NCBI GenBank assembly: GCA_965262745.1
Contig: OZ253558.1
Coordinates: 1,984,001 to 2,048,000, forward strand
Length of the DNA stretch: 64,000 bases
Reading direction: 5' to 3'
Origin: JAJECS01 sp965262745
GTDB taxonomy: Bacteria; Chloroflexota; UBA11872
A program made the translations under genes and the position numbers. The notes under the pieces are model-generated. The model worked only from the letters and a program-made list of their open reading frames with translations, ran no database searches and was not told the origin of the DNA. Each line of letters starts with the position of its first letter. The first letter of the stretch is position 1. Below are positions 56,794 through 64,000 of the stretch, one piece after another.

Positions 56794-57762
56794 ATGTCCA
56801 GCAACCTCCCGACCAGCCTCGTTACGGGAGCCTGTGGCTTCATTGGCTCCCACCTCGTCGAGCGCTTGCTCGCCGAGGGTCATCACGTGATTGGCCTGGA
56901 CGGCTTCACAGACTCCTACGACATTCAACAGAAGCGGGACAACGAGCGGCGGCTGCTGGCGAACCCGGCGTACGAAACCGTCGAGGGCCATCTGATGGAC
57001 CTGGACCTGCGGCCGCTGACCGACCGGGCGCAGTTCATCTTCCACCTTGCGGCGCGCGCCGGCGTGCGCGAGGGATGGACCGGGTTGAACTACGGCCGCT
57101 ACATGCGTGACAACTGCCTCTCGACGCAGCGGCTGGCGGAGGCGGCCCTGGCCTCGGGCGTCAAGCTCTTCAGCTTCGCATCGACGTCGTCAATCTATGG
57201 ATTCAGCCCCAAGCTCCCGACGCCCGAGGGTCACGACCTGAGTCCCCGCGCGTTTTATGCCATGTCAAAGCTGATGGACGAGCACGTGCTCAACGGGTAC
57301 CGCCAGCTCTTTGGGCTGCCGGTCGTGATCCTGCGGTACTACACGCTCTTCGGTCCCCGCCAGCGGCCGGACATGCTGGCGCACATTGGTCTGAAGGCCA
57401 TTGCCGAGGGCCGGCCGATAACGGTCTACGGCGACGGCGAGCAGACGCGCGAGCTGACCTACGTGATGGACGCCGTGGAGGCGCAGGCGCGCGTGCTGGA
57501 CGTACTGCCGATCGGTGAGATCTACAACATCGGCAGCGGCCCGACGGTCTCAGTAAACGAATTCATCCGCGAGATGGAGGCCGTGGTCGGCCGCCCAGCG
57601 GAGTTGATCTACACCGACGCCAATCCAGCGGACCAGCTCCACAGCCAGGCCGATATCAGCAAAGCCCGCCGTGAGTTGAACTTCAACCCGACAACGACCG
57701 TGCGCGAGGGTCTCGAGGCCGAGTACGCGTGGCTGCGCGAGTCGATATTGGGAGAAGGCTGA
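56794..57762 (+). CDS. NAD-dependent nucleotide-sugar epimerase/dehydratase (extended SDR)
   Basis: The 322-residue protein has TGACGFIGSHLVERLLAEGH (NAD binding), HLAARAGVREG, the catalytic STSSIYG and YAMSK (Y-x-x-x-K), and RYYTLFGPRQRPDMLAH. This matches UDP-glucuronate 4-epimerase or CDP-/UDP-sugar epimerases. It supplies an activated sugar to the flanking glycosyltransferases. Its start is 10 bases after the previous stop, and its end overlaps the next gene. Confidence 0.9.
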   Translation: MSSNLPTSLVTGACGFIGSHLVERLLAEGHHVIGLDGFTDSYDIQQKRDNERRLLANPAYETVEGHLMDLDLRPLTDRAQFIFHLAARAGVREGWTGLNYGRYMRDNCLSTQRLAEAALASGVKLFSFASTSSIYGFSPKLPTPEGHDLSPRAFYAMSKLMDEHVLNGYRQLFGLPVVILRYYTLFGPRQRPDMLAHIGLKAIAEGRPITVYGDGEQTRELTYVMDAVEAQARVLDVLPIGEIYNIGSGPTVSVNEFIREMEAVVGRPAELIYTDANPADQLHSQADISKARRELNFNPTTTVREGLEAEYAWLRESILGEG

Positions 57763-58910
57763 CGCCACCGAGCCGTCCCATCCGCGTCCTCCAAGTGATG
57801 GAGGCCACCATCGGCGGTACAAAGCGGCATCTGTTCGACTTGACCACGTCACTGGATCCCGACGCCGTGGCGGTGGAGGTGGCCTGTCCGCTGGTGCGGT
57901 CGGAAGCCCACGGCGATACATCCTTCGCGCGCGACCTGAGCGAGGCGGGCGTGACGGTGCGGCCGATCCCGATGGTGCGAGCGCTGAACCCGTGGGCCGA
58001 TGCCGTGACCATCAAGCGTCTGGCGCGGCTGATCCGGGCGGGCGGATACGACATCGTCCACACGCACAGCACCAAAGCCGGGCTGACCGGACGGCTCGCC
58101 GCGCAGTGGCAGGCGCGAACCGTGCACACGCCGCACGGCTTCTACTACCTGAACTTTGCCGGCCGCACAGCGCGCGCCATGGCGCGCGGACTCGAGCGAG
58201 GCTTGGGCGCCTTGACCGATCGCGTGATTGCGCTGTCCGACGGCGAGCAACGCGAGGCCGTGGGATTGCTTGGAGCCTCACGCGTCCGGCTGGTGCCCAA
58301 CGGCTTTGAGCCGTTCCGAACGCTTTCGAGGGCCACGGCGCGCCAGCGGCTGGGGCTGCCGGCCGACGCGCCGGTGGTGGGCACGACTTCGCGCTTCACC
58401 GCCCAAAAGGCCCCGCTGGACATCGTCGAGGCGTTCCGCGTGATCCATGAAGCGCGGCCGGAGACTCGGTTGCTGTGGATTAACGGCGGCGAATTGCAGA
58501 CGGCGGTGGAGCAGCGCCTGGCGGCGCTGGGGCTGTTGGACGCCACGGTGCGTCCGGGCTTCATGCTCGACGCGCGCGCCCTGCTCCCGGCCATGGACGT
58601 CTATCTGCACCTGGCGCGGTGGGAAGGCGTGCCGTACGCCGTGATGGAAGCCATGTGGGCCGGCGTGCCGGTCGTGGGCGCGGACGCCATCGGAACCACC
58701 GACCTGATTGCAGACGAACACACGGGTCTCTTGGTGAGCGGCGGCGATGGGCCGGCGGCCGGCCACGCGGCGCTGCGCTTGTTGACAGAGGCACGGCTGG
58801 CTCGCAACATCACGAAGGCTGCGGCGTGCAGCATGCAGCGGCGGCAGGATCGCCGCGGCATGGCGCGCGCCACCGAAGCGGTTTACCGCGAAATCGTGCA
58901 GACAAACTGA
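57729..58910 (+). CDS. GT4-family glycosyltransferase
   Basis: Of 393 residues, the core starts at RPIRVLQVMEATIGGTKRHL. The reported GTG at 57729 lies inside the epimerase gene (34-base overlap). The only alternative near the core is a CTG at 57759 overlapping the TGA, so the start is unsure. VHTHSTKAGLTGRLAAQW, TPHGFYYLNFAGRTA and RWEGVPYAVMEAMWAGVPVV (E-x7-E) identify it. It most resembles GT4 enzymes of capsule and lipid-linked oligosaccharide pathways. Confidence 0.88.
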   Translation: MAARVDIGRRLTPPSRPIRVLQVMEATIGGTKRHLFDLTTSLDPDAVAVEVACPLVRSEAHGDTSFARDLSEAGVTVRPIPMVRALNPWADAVTIKRLARLIRAGGYDIVHTHSTKAGLTGRLAAQWQARTVHTPHGFYYLNFAGRTARAMARGLERGLGALTDRVIALSDGEQREAVGLLGASRVRLVPNGFEPFRTLSRATARQRLGLPADAPVVGTTSRFTAQKAPLDIVEAFRVIHEARPETRLLWINGGELQTAVEQRLAALGLLDATVRPGFMLDARALLPAMDVYLHLARWEGVPYAVMEAMWAGVPVVGADAIGTTDLIADEHTGLLVSGGDGPAAGHAALRLLTEARLARNITKAAACSMQRRQDRRGMARATEAVYREIVQTN

Positions 58911-58911
58911 C

Positions 58912-60327
58912 GTGCTAAGTCGAACTCGCGCCGTCGGCAGATTCCTCGCGATCGCCGACGTGCTCTTGACCATGCTCGCGCTGCTTGCGGCCGACACGTT
59001 GCGTCACGCGCTGCCGTTCGGGTTCGGACCCGCCGAGCACCTGGACTGGCTGGGCGCGCGCGAGTACATCATCGTGGCGGCGACGTGGGCCTTCTTCCTC
59101 CGCTTCGCCAGGGTTTACCACCACCGGCGGGTGATGCGCGTGGTGCTCGAAGCGCGCGCAATCATCTTCGCGGTGCTGCTGGCCACCGGCGCGCTCTTCG
59201 CGGCCTTCTTCGTCCTCAAGGTCGAGTTCCTCTCCCGATTGCTGTTCGTGTATTTCGTCGCGCTCGATCTGACGATCCTGATCAACTTCCGCTGGCTGCT
59301 CAACCTGGCGCTGCGCGCGCGGCACCTCTCGCCCACCAATCGGCGGCTGGTGCTGATCGCCGGGGCCGGTCCCGTGGGGGACCGCGTGTCTCGGCTCATC
59401 CTCGACCGCCCGTGGTCCGGCTACGAGGTGCTGGGATTTGCCGACGACGACGTGTTGAAGCAGGGCACGACGCTCAACGGGCGGCCGGTGCTCGGACTGG
59501 TGGCGGAGTTGCCTGCGCTCGTGGACCGCCATGCGCCCGACGAGGTGATGATCGCGCTGCCCCTGCACGCGCACGGCCTGCTGCGCGAGTCGGTGTTGGC
59601 CCTTGAGCGCGCCGACGTGCGGATTCGAGTGGTGCCCGACGTCGTCGACCTGATGCCCGGTCGCACGATGGCCGAAGACATGTGGGGCATCCCGATGATC
59701 AGCGTGCGCGCGCCCGAGATCACCGGCTTCGATCGGGTGGTCAAACGGGTGTTCGACTTGGTGCTGGGGCTCCTGACCTTGGTGGTGATAGCGCCGGTGA
59801 TGGCGTTGTCCGCCTTGGCCGTTTGGCTAGAAAGCGGTCGCCCCGTGATCTTCGCCCAGCGCCGGGTGGGGGAAAACGGCCGGCTCTTCACGATGTACAA
59901 GTTCCGCACCATGGTCGCGAACGCCGAGGCCCAAATCGAAGCGGCCCGGCAGCGCGGCCAGCGGCTCGAAGACCTCTATAAGCCGGCAAACGACGCCCGC
60001 GTCACCCGGGTGGGTCGACTTCTCCGCCGTGCCAGCCTCGATGAATTGCCCCAACTCTGGAACGTGCTGCGCGGCGATATGAGCTTGGTGGGGCCGCGGC
60101 CCGAGTTGCCCTGGGTGGTGGACCAGTACAAGTCATGGCAGCGCCAGCGGCTCTCGGTGCTCCCGGGAATCACCGGCTGGTGGCAGGTCAACGGCCGCGG
60201 GGATCTGCCCTTGGTCGAAAACGTGGAGTACGACCTGTTCTACATCCAGAACTACTCGCCGCTGTTGGATATCTCGATCCTCGCGCGCACCCTGTGGGTG
60301 GTGGCGCGTGGGCGCGGGGCGTACTAG
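58912..60327 (+). CDS. Polyprenyl-phosphate sugar-1-phosphate transferase (WcaJ/WbaP type)
   Basis: The GTG start follows the previous stop by one base, giving 471 residues. Four helices (about 10-130) lead to a CoA-binding-like Rossmann domain (VLIAGAGPVGDRVSRLILDR). A re-entrant helix (FDLVLGLLTLVVIAPVMALS) follows, then the bacterial sugar-transferase domain: GRPVIFAQRRVGENGRLFTM, YKFRTMVANAEAQ, RRASLDELPQLWNVLRGDMS with the catalytic Asp-Glu, and GPRPELPW. It starts repeat-unit synthesis by moving sugar-1-phosphate onto undecaprenyl phosphate. No Wzx, Wzy or Wzz is in the window. Its end overlaps the convergent methyltransferase by 4 bases. Confidence 0.93.
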   Translation: MLSRTRAVGRFLAIADVLLTMLALLAADTLRHALPFGFGPAEHLDWLGAREYIIVAATWAFFLRFARVYHHRRVMRVVLEARAIIFAVLLATGALFAAFFVLKVEFLSRLLFVYFVALDLTILINFRWLLNLALRARHLSPTNRRLVLIAGAGPVGDRVSRLILDRPWSGYEVLGFADDDVLKQGTTLNGRPVLGLVAELPALVDRHAPDEVMIALPLHAHGLLRESVLALERADVRIRVVPDVVDLMPGRTMAEDMWGIPMISVRAPEITGFDRVVKRVFDLVLGLLTLVVIAPVMALSALAVWLESGRPVIFAQRRVGENGRLFTMYKFRTMVANAEAQIEAARQRGQRLEDLYKPANDARVTRVGRLLRRASLDELPQLWNVLRGDMSLVGPRPELPWVVDQYKSWQRQRLSVLPGITGWWQVNGRGDLPLVENVEYDLFYIQNYSPLLDISILARTLWVVARGRGAY

Positions 60328-61085
60328 GTCAGACGACCGGGAATAGCGCCGCTGGGCCGCTCGGCCATGATGACGCGCACCGGCCACGAGAAGCGACGCA
60401 CACCGGCGTCCGCGCGAGCCACGAAGGTCGTGGCTGCCGGTGGTGCTGACAGCCGACACCACAGGTCGTTGGCGAGCCGCGGGGTGCCGCCCGAGCGAGC
60501 CACCCACTGATCAACGTCCAGGGGCGAACGGCAATCCCGCTCAGCGGCGACCGTGAGCCCGGCAACGCGGAGATATCCCGCGAGCTCCGCGGCGGATAGG
60601 TTGCGCACGTGCGAAGGATCGCGAATCGTCTCGATGTCGTTCATCTCCGCCGCCAGGCAGGGATCGTCGGGGCTTTGCGTGTCGGCGATAACCACGCGCC
60701 CGCCAGGGCGCACGACGCGAGCCATCTCGTGAATGGCGGCGAGTGGGTCGCCGAAGTGGTGCAAGGCATGGCGGCACGTGATGACGTCGTACCTGCCGCC
60801 ACGAACCGGCACCTGATCGGCGGCGGCGCGTAGCGCACGCAGCGGCGCCGGAGCGGTTGCTCGGGCATGGCGCAGCATGGGTCGTGACACGTCGAGAGCA
60901 TCCACGCACGCGCCACGCTGCACCAGCGCATGCGCCGTGAAGCCAGTGCCCGTGGCGATGTCCAGCACCGAAGCGCCGGCCGATACGCCGGTCAACTCGA
61001 TCACCAGCGGCAGGCTCGGCCCGGATTGGTGGCACGGCGAGACGGCATAGGCGGCCACGCGGTCGTCGAACGCGTGCTGGGTCAC
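60324..61085 (-). CDS. Class I SAM-dependent methyltransferase (Methyltransf_11)
   Basis: The GTG at 61085 overlaps the aminotransferase TGA (GTGA), giving 253 residues that begin VTQHAFDDRVAAYAVSP. Motif I is SVLDIATGTGFTAHALVQRG, followed by DALDVSRPMLRHA, YDVITCRHALHHFGDP and VVRPGGRVVIADTQSPD. It resembles the UbiE/small-molecule group. Translation coupling to the aminotransferase suggests joint action on an amino-containing small molecule; the substrate is unknown. Confidence 0.88.
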   Translation of the reverse strand: MTQHAFDDRVAAYAVSPCHQSGPSLPLVIELTGVSAGASVLDIATGTGFTAHALVQRGACVDALDVSRPMLRHARATAPAPLRALRAAADQVPVRGGRYDVITCRHALHHFGDPLAAIHEMARVVRPGGRVVIADTQSPDDPCLAAEMNDIETIRDPSHVRNLSAAELAGYLRVAGLTVAAERDCRSPLDVDQWVARSGGTPRLANDLWCRLSAPPAATTFVARADAGVRRFSWPVRVIMAERPSGAIPGRLT

Positions 61086-62464
61086 GCGGGCCGGTCGAAC
61101 GCCTCGAGGGTCTCGGCGATGGAAGCGTCGAGGATTTCCGCCATCTCGTCGATTTCGCCATCGGTCGAGGTGAGCGGCGGGGCAAAGACCCACACATGGT
61201 CGCCGGCGCGGCCGATGAGGCCGCGAGTGCGCGCTTCGGCGCCGACGGCCCGTCCGAACGGGCGTTCGCTCGGAAAGCTGGCACGGGTGGAACGGTCGGC
61301 CACGAATTCAACGCCGAGGAGCAGGCCGTGCCCGTCAACACGCCCGACGACCTCGTAACGGTCGGCCATGTCTTCCAGGTGCCGGCGCAGGCGCTTGCTC
61401 TGACGCCGGCAATTGTCGAGCACGCCGCCGGTGGTGATCTGCCGCAGGGCGGCGAGTCCCGCGGCGCAGGAAACGGGGTTGCCGGAGTAGGTGTGGCCGG
61501 CGTTGAAGTGCACGCCCGCGTCCCGCTCGCCGAGAAACGCTTGGGCAATCTTGCCGTGAATGATCGCCGCCGCCAGCGGCGCATAGCCGCCGCTGATGCC
61601 CTTGCCCACCGTCATGATGTCGGGATAGGTGCGGTAGACGTCCGCGCCGAAGAGCTCGCCGAGCCGGCCGAAGCCCGTGATGATCTCGTCGAAGATGAGG
61701 ACCACGTTATGCCGATCGCAGATTTCGCGCAGGATCGCGAAATACTCGGGCGGCGGCACGACAAACGCTTCCGCGGACATGATGACGGGCTCGGCGATGA
61801 AGGCGGCGACCGTGTCGGGGCCCTCGTTGCGAATCACGTCATCGACGATCTCCGCGCATAGGACGCCGCAGTCGGGATAGGTGAGCTTGAAGGGGCAGTG
61901 GTAGCAGTCGGGCGGATGGACCTTCACGAATCCCGCGGGTAGCGGCTCGTACTTGGCCTTGCGCGCCGCCCCGCCGGTTGCCGCCAGGGCCCCAAGGGTC
62001 GCCCCGTGGTAGCTGCTATAGCGTGAGATGACCTTGAACTTGCCCGGGTTGCCGGTCTGCTTGTGGTACTGCCGAGCCATCTTGATTGCGGTCTCGTTGG
62101 CCTCGGAGCCTCCGCTGACGAACTTGACCGTCGTGAAATCGGACGGGAAGACATCAATGAGGCGCTCGGCAAGCTCGATCGCGGGCTGGTTGGTCGCGTA
62201 GATGGGCAGGGTCAACGCGACGCGCTCGAGTTGCGCCTGCATGGCCTCGATGATGGGGCGGTTGCCATGGCCGAACTGCATCGCGGCGATGCCGGCAATA
62301 CCGTCGATGTAGGACCGGCCCTGCGCGTCGGTGAGCCGCACCCCGGACCCTTCGACGATGACGAGCGGATCCTCCATGAAGGCCTGCATCTGATTGAAGT
62401 CGATCATCAGGTTGGCCAGGCCGGGATGCTGGGGACTGCTTGACCGAGAGTCGGGCTCAGGCAT
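61082..62464 (-). CDS. Class III aminotransferase (PLP-dependent)
   Basis: The ATG at 62464 is taken because the preceding 36 codons are Arg/Ala-rich and unlike the family; this gives 460 residues. The PLP site is complete: SGGSEANETAIKMAR (117-131), SYHGATLGAL, D259-E260 in LIFDEIITGFGR, and Lys288 in TVGKGISGGYAPLAA. A cysteine cluster CYHCPFKLTYPDCGVLCAE (187-205) is seen in some omega-amino-acid aminotransferases. The reaction likely uses an amine or beta/gamma-amino acid with pyruvate or 2-oxoglutarate. It is co-translated with the methyltransferase and divergent from the LanC-like gene. Confidence 0.92.
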   Translation of the reverse strand: MPEPDSRSSSPQHPGLANLMIDFNQMQAFMEDPLVIVEGSGVRLTDAQGRSYIDGIAGIAAMQFGHGNRPIIEAMQAQLERVALTLPIYATNQPAIELAERLIDVFPSDFTTVKFVSGGSEANETAIKMARQYHKQTGNPGKFKVISRYSSYHGATLGALAATGGAARKAKYEPLPAGFVKVHPPDCYHCPFKLTYPDCGVLCAEIVDDVIRNEGPDTVAAFIAEPVIMSAEAFVVPPPEYFAILREICDRHNVVLIFDEIITGFGRLGELFGADVYRTYPDIMTVGKGISGGYAPLAAAIIHGKIAQAFLGERDAGVHFNAGHTYSGNPVSCAAGLAALRQITTGGVLDNCRRQSKRLRRHLEDMADRYEVVGRVDGHGLLLGVEFVADRSTRASFPSERPFGRAVGAEARTRGLIGRAGDHVWVFAPPLTSTDGEIDEMAEILDASIAETLEAFDRPA

Positions 62465-62593
62465 GGGACATATTTCGCTGCAGGTGTAACGCGGGCAGCG
62501 TACGCGCCGCCTGAAGGGTTTGTCGCGCGCCGCCGCCGCGGCAGGACGCCGAGTACGCTTGGCGGCAACCACCGTGAGATAAGCGGAGCCGCC

Positions 62594-63793
62594 ATGCCGG
62601 ACACCGAACGGTTCCTGGACCTGTCGATTGACGTTGCGCGGCTCATCGCAGCAGCCGCCGAGCCTGACGTCGCCGGGTCACGCTGGCGCACGCGCACGTA
62701 CTTCGGCGAGGACGCCCATGGCACGGACGTGTTCGCGGGCTCCGCCGGTCCGGTGATTCTGCTGGCGAGCCTCTACCGCATCACGGGAGACACTCGGCAT
62801 CGGGACGTGGCCGAGAGTGGGGCGCTGTGGATCGAGGCGCAGACGCGCCGCGCGCTCACGGCGCCCGACCGCGATCCGAGCCTTTATTTCGGCGTGGCGG
62901 GCGACGGCATGACCTTTCTGCACCTTTACGAGAGCACTGGTCGCGAGCGCTGGCTGAACCTGGTCGGCACGCGGGTGAAAGCGCTTCGCGGCTTCGCCTA
63001 TGACGACGAGGACATCCTGGTGGGAGCGGCCGGCGCCGGGATCTTCCTGCTGCGCGCGCACCAGGTGACGGACGACGACGCCGCGCTGGACCTGGCGGTC
63101 GCGGCGGGCGAGCACCTGCTGCAGCGCGCCAGCGTCGACGACGGTGGTTGGCACTGGCCCTGGCACCGCGGATCGGGAACGTTCAATGGCGTTGGCTTCG
63201 CCCACGGAACGGCGGGCATCGCGTACTTCCTGGCGGAACTCTCACGCTATACAAGTGACCCACGTCTGCGGGAGTCCACGCTGGGCGCCGCGCACTGGAT
63301 CGACGTGGATGCCGAGACTGGGCCGGCGTGGAGACGCTGGCCCGGCGACGAGCGGCCCGCGCGGGTGCAGTGGTGCCACGGGGCGCCGGGCATCGGTCTG
63401 TTTGCGGTCCGCGCATTTGCGGCGCTGGGGGACGACGCGCTCAAGGACCTGGCGCTGCGTGCCGCCGAAGCAACCTACGCAGCCGGAGACGCCCGGGCGA
63501 ACCCCAGCCAGTGCCACGGACTGGCCGGCAACGCCGAGCTGTTCTTGGAGCTGTGGCGGGTCCTGGGCGATGACGCGTGGCTCGGGCGAGCCGTGGAATT
63601 CGGGGAGGCGGCGGCGGCCTACCGCGAGGAGGGGCCGGACGGCGGTCGGTGGCGGGGGGACGAACCGGGCAATTACAGCCCCGACTTCATGATGGGATCG
63701 GCCGGGCTTGGGCACTTCTTCCTGCGATTGGCCCGTCCCGACGCGGTCGACATGCCCTTGATGGCGGCGCCCGTGCGAGAGGGATCCCAGTAG
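62594..63793 (+). CDS. LanC-like protein with intact zinc site
   Basis: A 399-residue alpha/alpha-barrel protein with lanthionine-cyclase motifs: GFAHGTAGIAYFLAEL (His204), QWCHGAPGIGLFAVR (Cys261) and SQCHGLAGNAELFLEL (Cys307-His308). These match the catalytic His and the Cys/Cys-His zinc ligands of NisC. A first G-V-A-G-D-G-type turn sits at 100-105. No lanthipeptide precursor, dehydratase (LanB/LanM/LanL) or transporter gene is visible, so it may act like stand-alone LanC-like proteins that add glutathione or cysteine to dehydroamino acids. It is divergent from the aminotransferase across 129 bases. Confidence 0.85.
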   Translation: MPDTERFLDLSIDVARLIAAAAEPDVAGSRWRTRTYFGEDAHGTDVFAGSAGPVILLASLYRITGDTRHRDVAESGALWIEAQTRRALTAPDRDPSLYFGVAGDGMTFLHLYESTGRERWLNLVGTRVKALRGFAYDDEDILVGAAGAGIFLLRAHQVTDDDAALDLAVAAGEHLLQRASVDDGGWHWPWHRGSGTFNGVGFAHGTAGIAYFLAELSRYTSDPRLRESTLGAAHWIDVDAETGPAWRRWPGDERPARVQWCHGAPGIGLFAVRAFAALGDDALKDLALRAAEATYAAGDARANPSQCHGLAGNAELFLELWRVLGDDAWLGRAVEFGEAAAAYREEGPDGGRWRGDEPGNYSPDFMMGSAGLGHFFLRLARPDAVDMPLMAAPVREGSQ

Positions 63794-63843
63794 TCCGCTG
63801 ATCATGCGCTAGGCTGCGGCGCCGGATTCCGCGAGCCAGCCCC

Positions 63844-64000
63844 ATGCGAATCACCGACGTTCACACGATGCACTGCGGCGCGCCGGCCGCTCCCGAGGCA
63901 CGGCTCGACCGGGTCTGGACGTTTGTGCGTATCGAAACCGACAGCGGACTCCACGGCGTCGGCGAGTGCAGCGTGTTCAAGCTGAACCAAGCCGTGGCGG
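63844..64000 (+). CDS. Mandelate racemase/muconate lactonizing (enolase superfamily) protein, partial
   Basis: The ATG at 63844 opens a frame that stays open to the window edge. The 52 residues MRITDVHTMHCGAPAAPEAR, WTFVRIETDSGLHGVGECSV and so on form the N-terminal capping domain of acid-sugar dehydratases and related enzymes (the I-x-T-D-x-G-x-x-G-x-G-E pattern). The catalytic barrel lies outside the window. It is 50 bases downstream of the LanC-like gene on the same strand. Sugar-acid dehydration would fit the nearby sugar-oxidising genes. Confidence 0.8.
   Translation, partial: MRITDVHTMHCGAPAAPEARLDRVWTFVRIETDSGLHGVGECSVFKLNQAVA

Overview
The window is high-GC bacterial DNA from what looks like a free-living or host-associated heterotroph, most likely a member of the Chloroflexota (SAR202-like or sponge-associated). 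That assignment is inference. It rests on three things: an ABC-transporter lipoprotein with a V-T-K-E-V-I-K-E-V tandem repeat behind its lipobox, a one-polypeptide kinase/receiver/DNA-binding regulator, and many sialidase-like, phytanoyl-CoA-dioxygenase-like, Gfo/Idh/MocA and enolase-superfamily genes. No rRNA, phage module or CRISPR array was seen. The window begins inside a pentapeptide-repeat gene and ends inside an enolase-superfamily gene.

Layout. 1-13 kb: an oligopeptide-type ABC transporter (two permeases converging on the binding protein), then PhyH, aldo/keto reductase, Gfo/Idh/MocA, two sialidase-fold proteins, an endonuclease/phosphatase-fold protein and an unknown Tat-exported protein. 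13.3-17 kb: a formate dehydrogenase catalytic subunit with a NuoG-like iron-sulfur front end, preceded by two small membrane proteins. 17.2-19.5 kb: an Lnt-like membrane protein that lacks the catalytic cysteine, and a polytopic membrane protein. 19.6-21.3 kb: tRNA-Tyr, tRNA-Asp and tRNA-Met, then a scar of gene fragments (recombinase tail, Cache-domain pseudogene, HsdR piece). 21.3-28 kb: a large leucine-rich-repeat lipoprotein divergent from the one-piece two-component regulator. 28.4-31.2 kb: a toxin-antitoxin pair whose toxin carries a nonsense codon, and a frameshifted NCS2 permease with a C-terminal ATPase-like domain.

31.3-45.8 kb is an envelope-glycan region. It contains a segmental duplication (tRNA-Leu, a membrane-anchored sulfatase-fold protein and a small membrane protein, present twice), large GT-C/DUF2142-type membrane proteins, a NoeA-like methyltransferase and membrane proteins with an extracytoplasmic beta-sandwich. 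45.8-54.3 kb returns to catabolism: sialidase/propeller proteins, aldo/keto reductase, Gfo/Idh/MocA, a penicillin-acylase-family hydrolase and DUF5069. 54.4-60.3 kb is a compact polysaccharide operon (three GT4 glycosyltransferases, a nucleotide-sugar epimerase, a polyprenyl-phosphate sugar transferase). 60.3-64 kb carries a methyltransferase/aminotransferase pair, a LanC-like protein and the start of the enolase-superfamily gene.

Taken together, the genes suggest import and intracellular dismantling of host- or particle-derived sugars and acylated compounds, alongside production of a surface glycan. Starts were moved from the longest ORF where a Shine-Dalgarno sequence, signal peptide or domain boundary argued for it.
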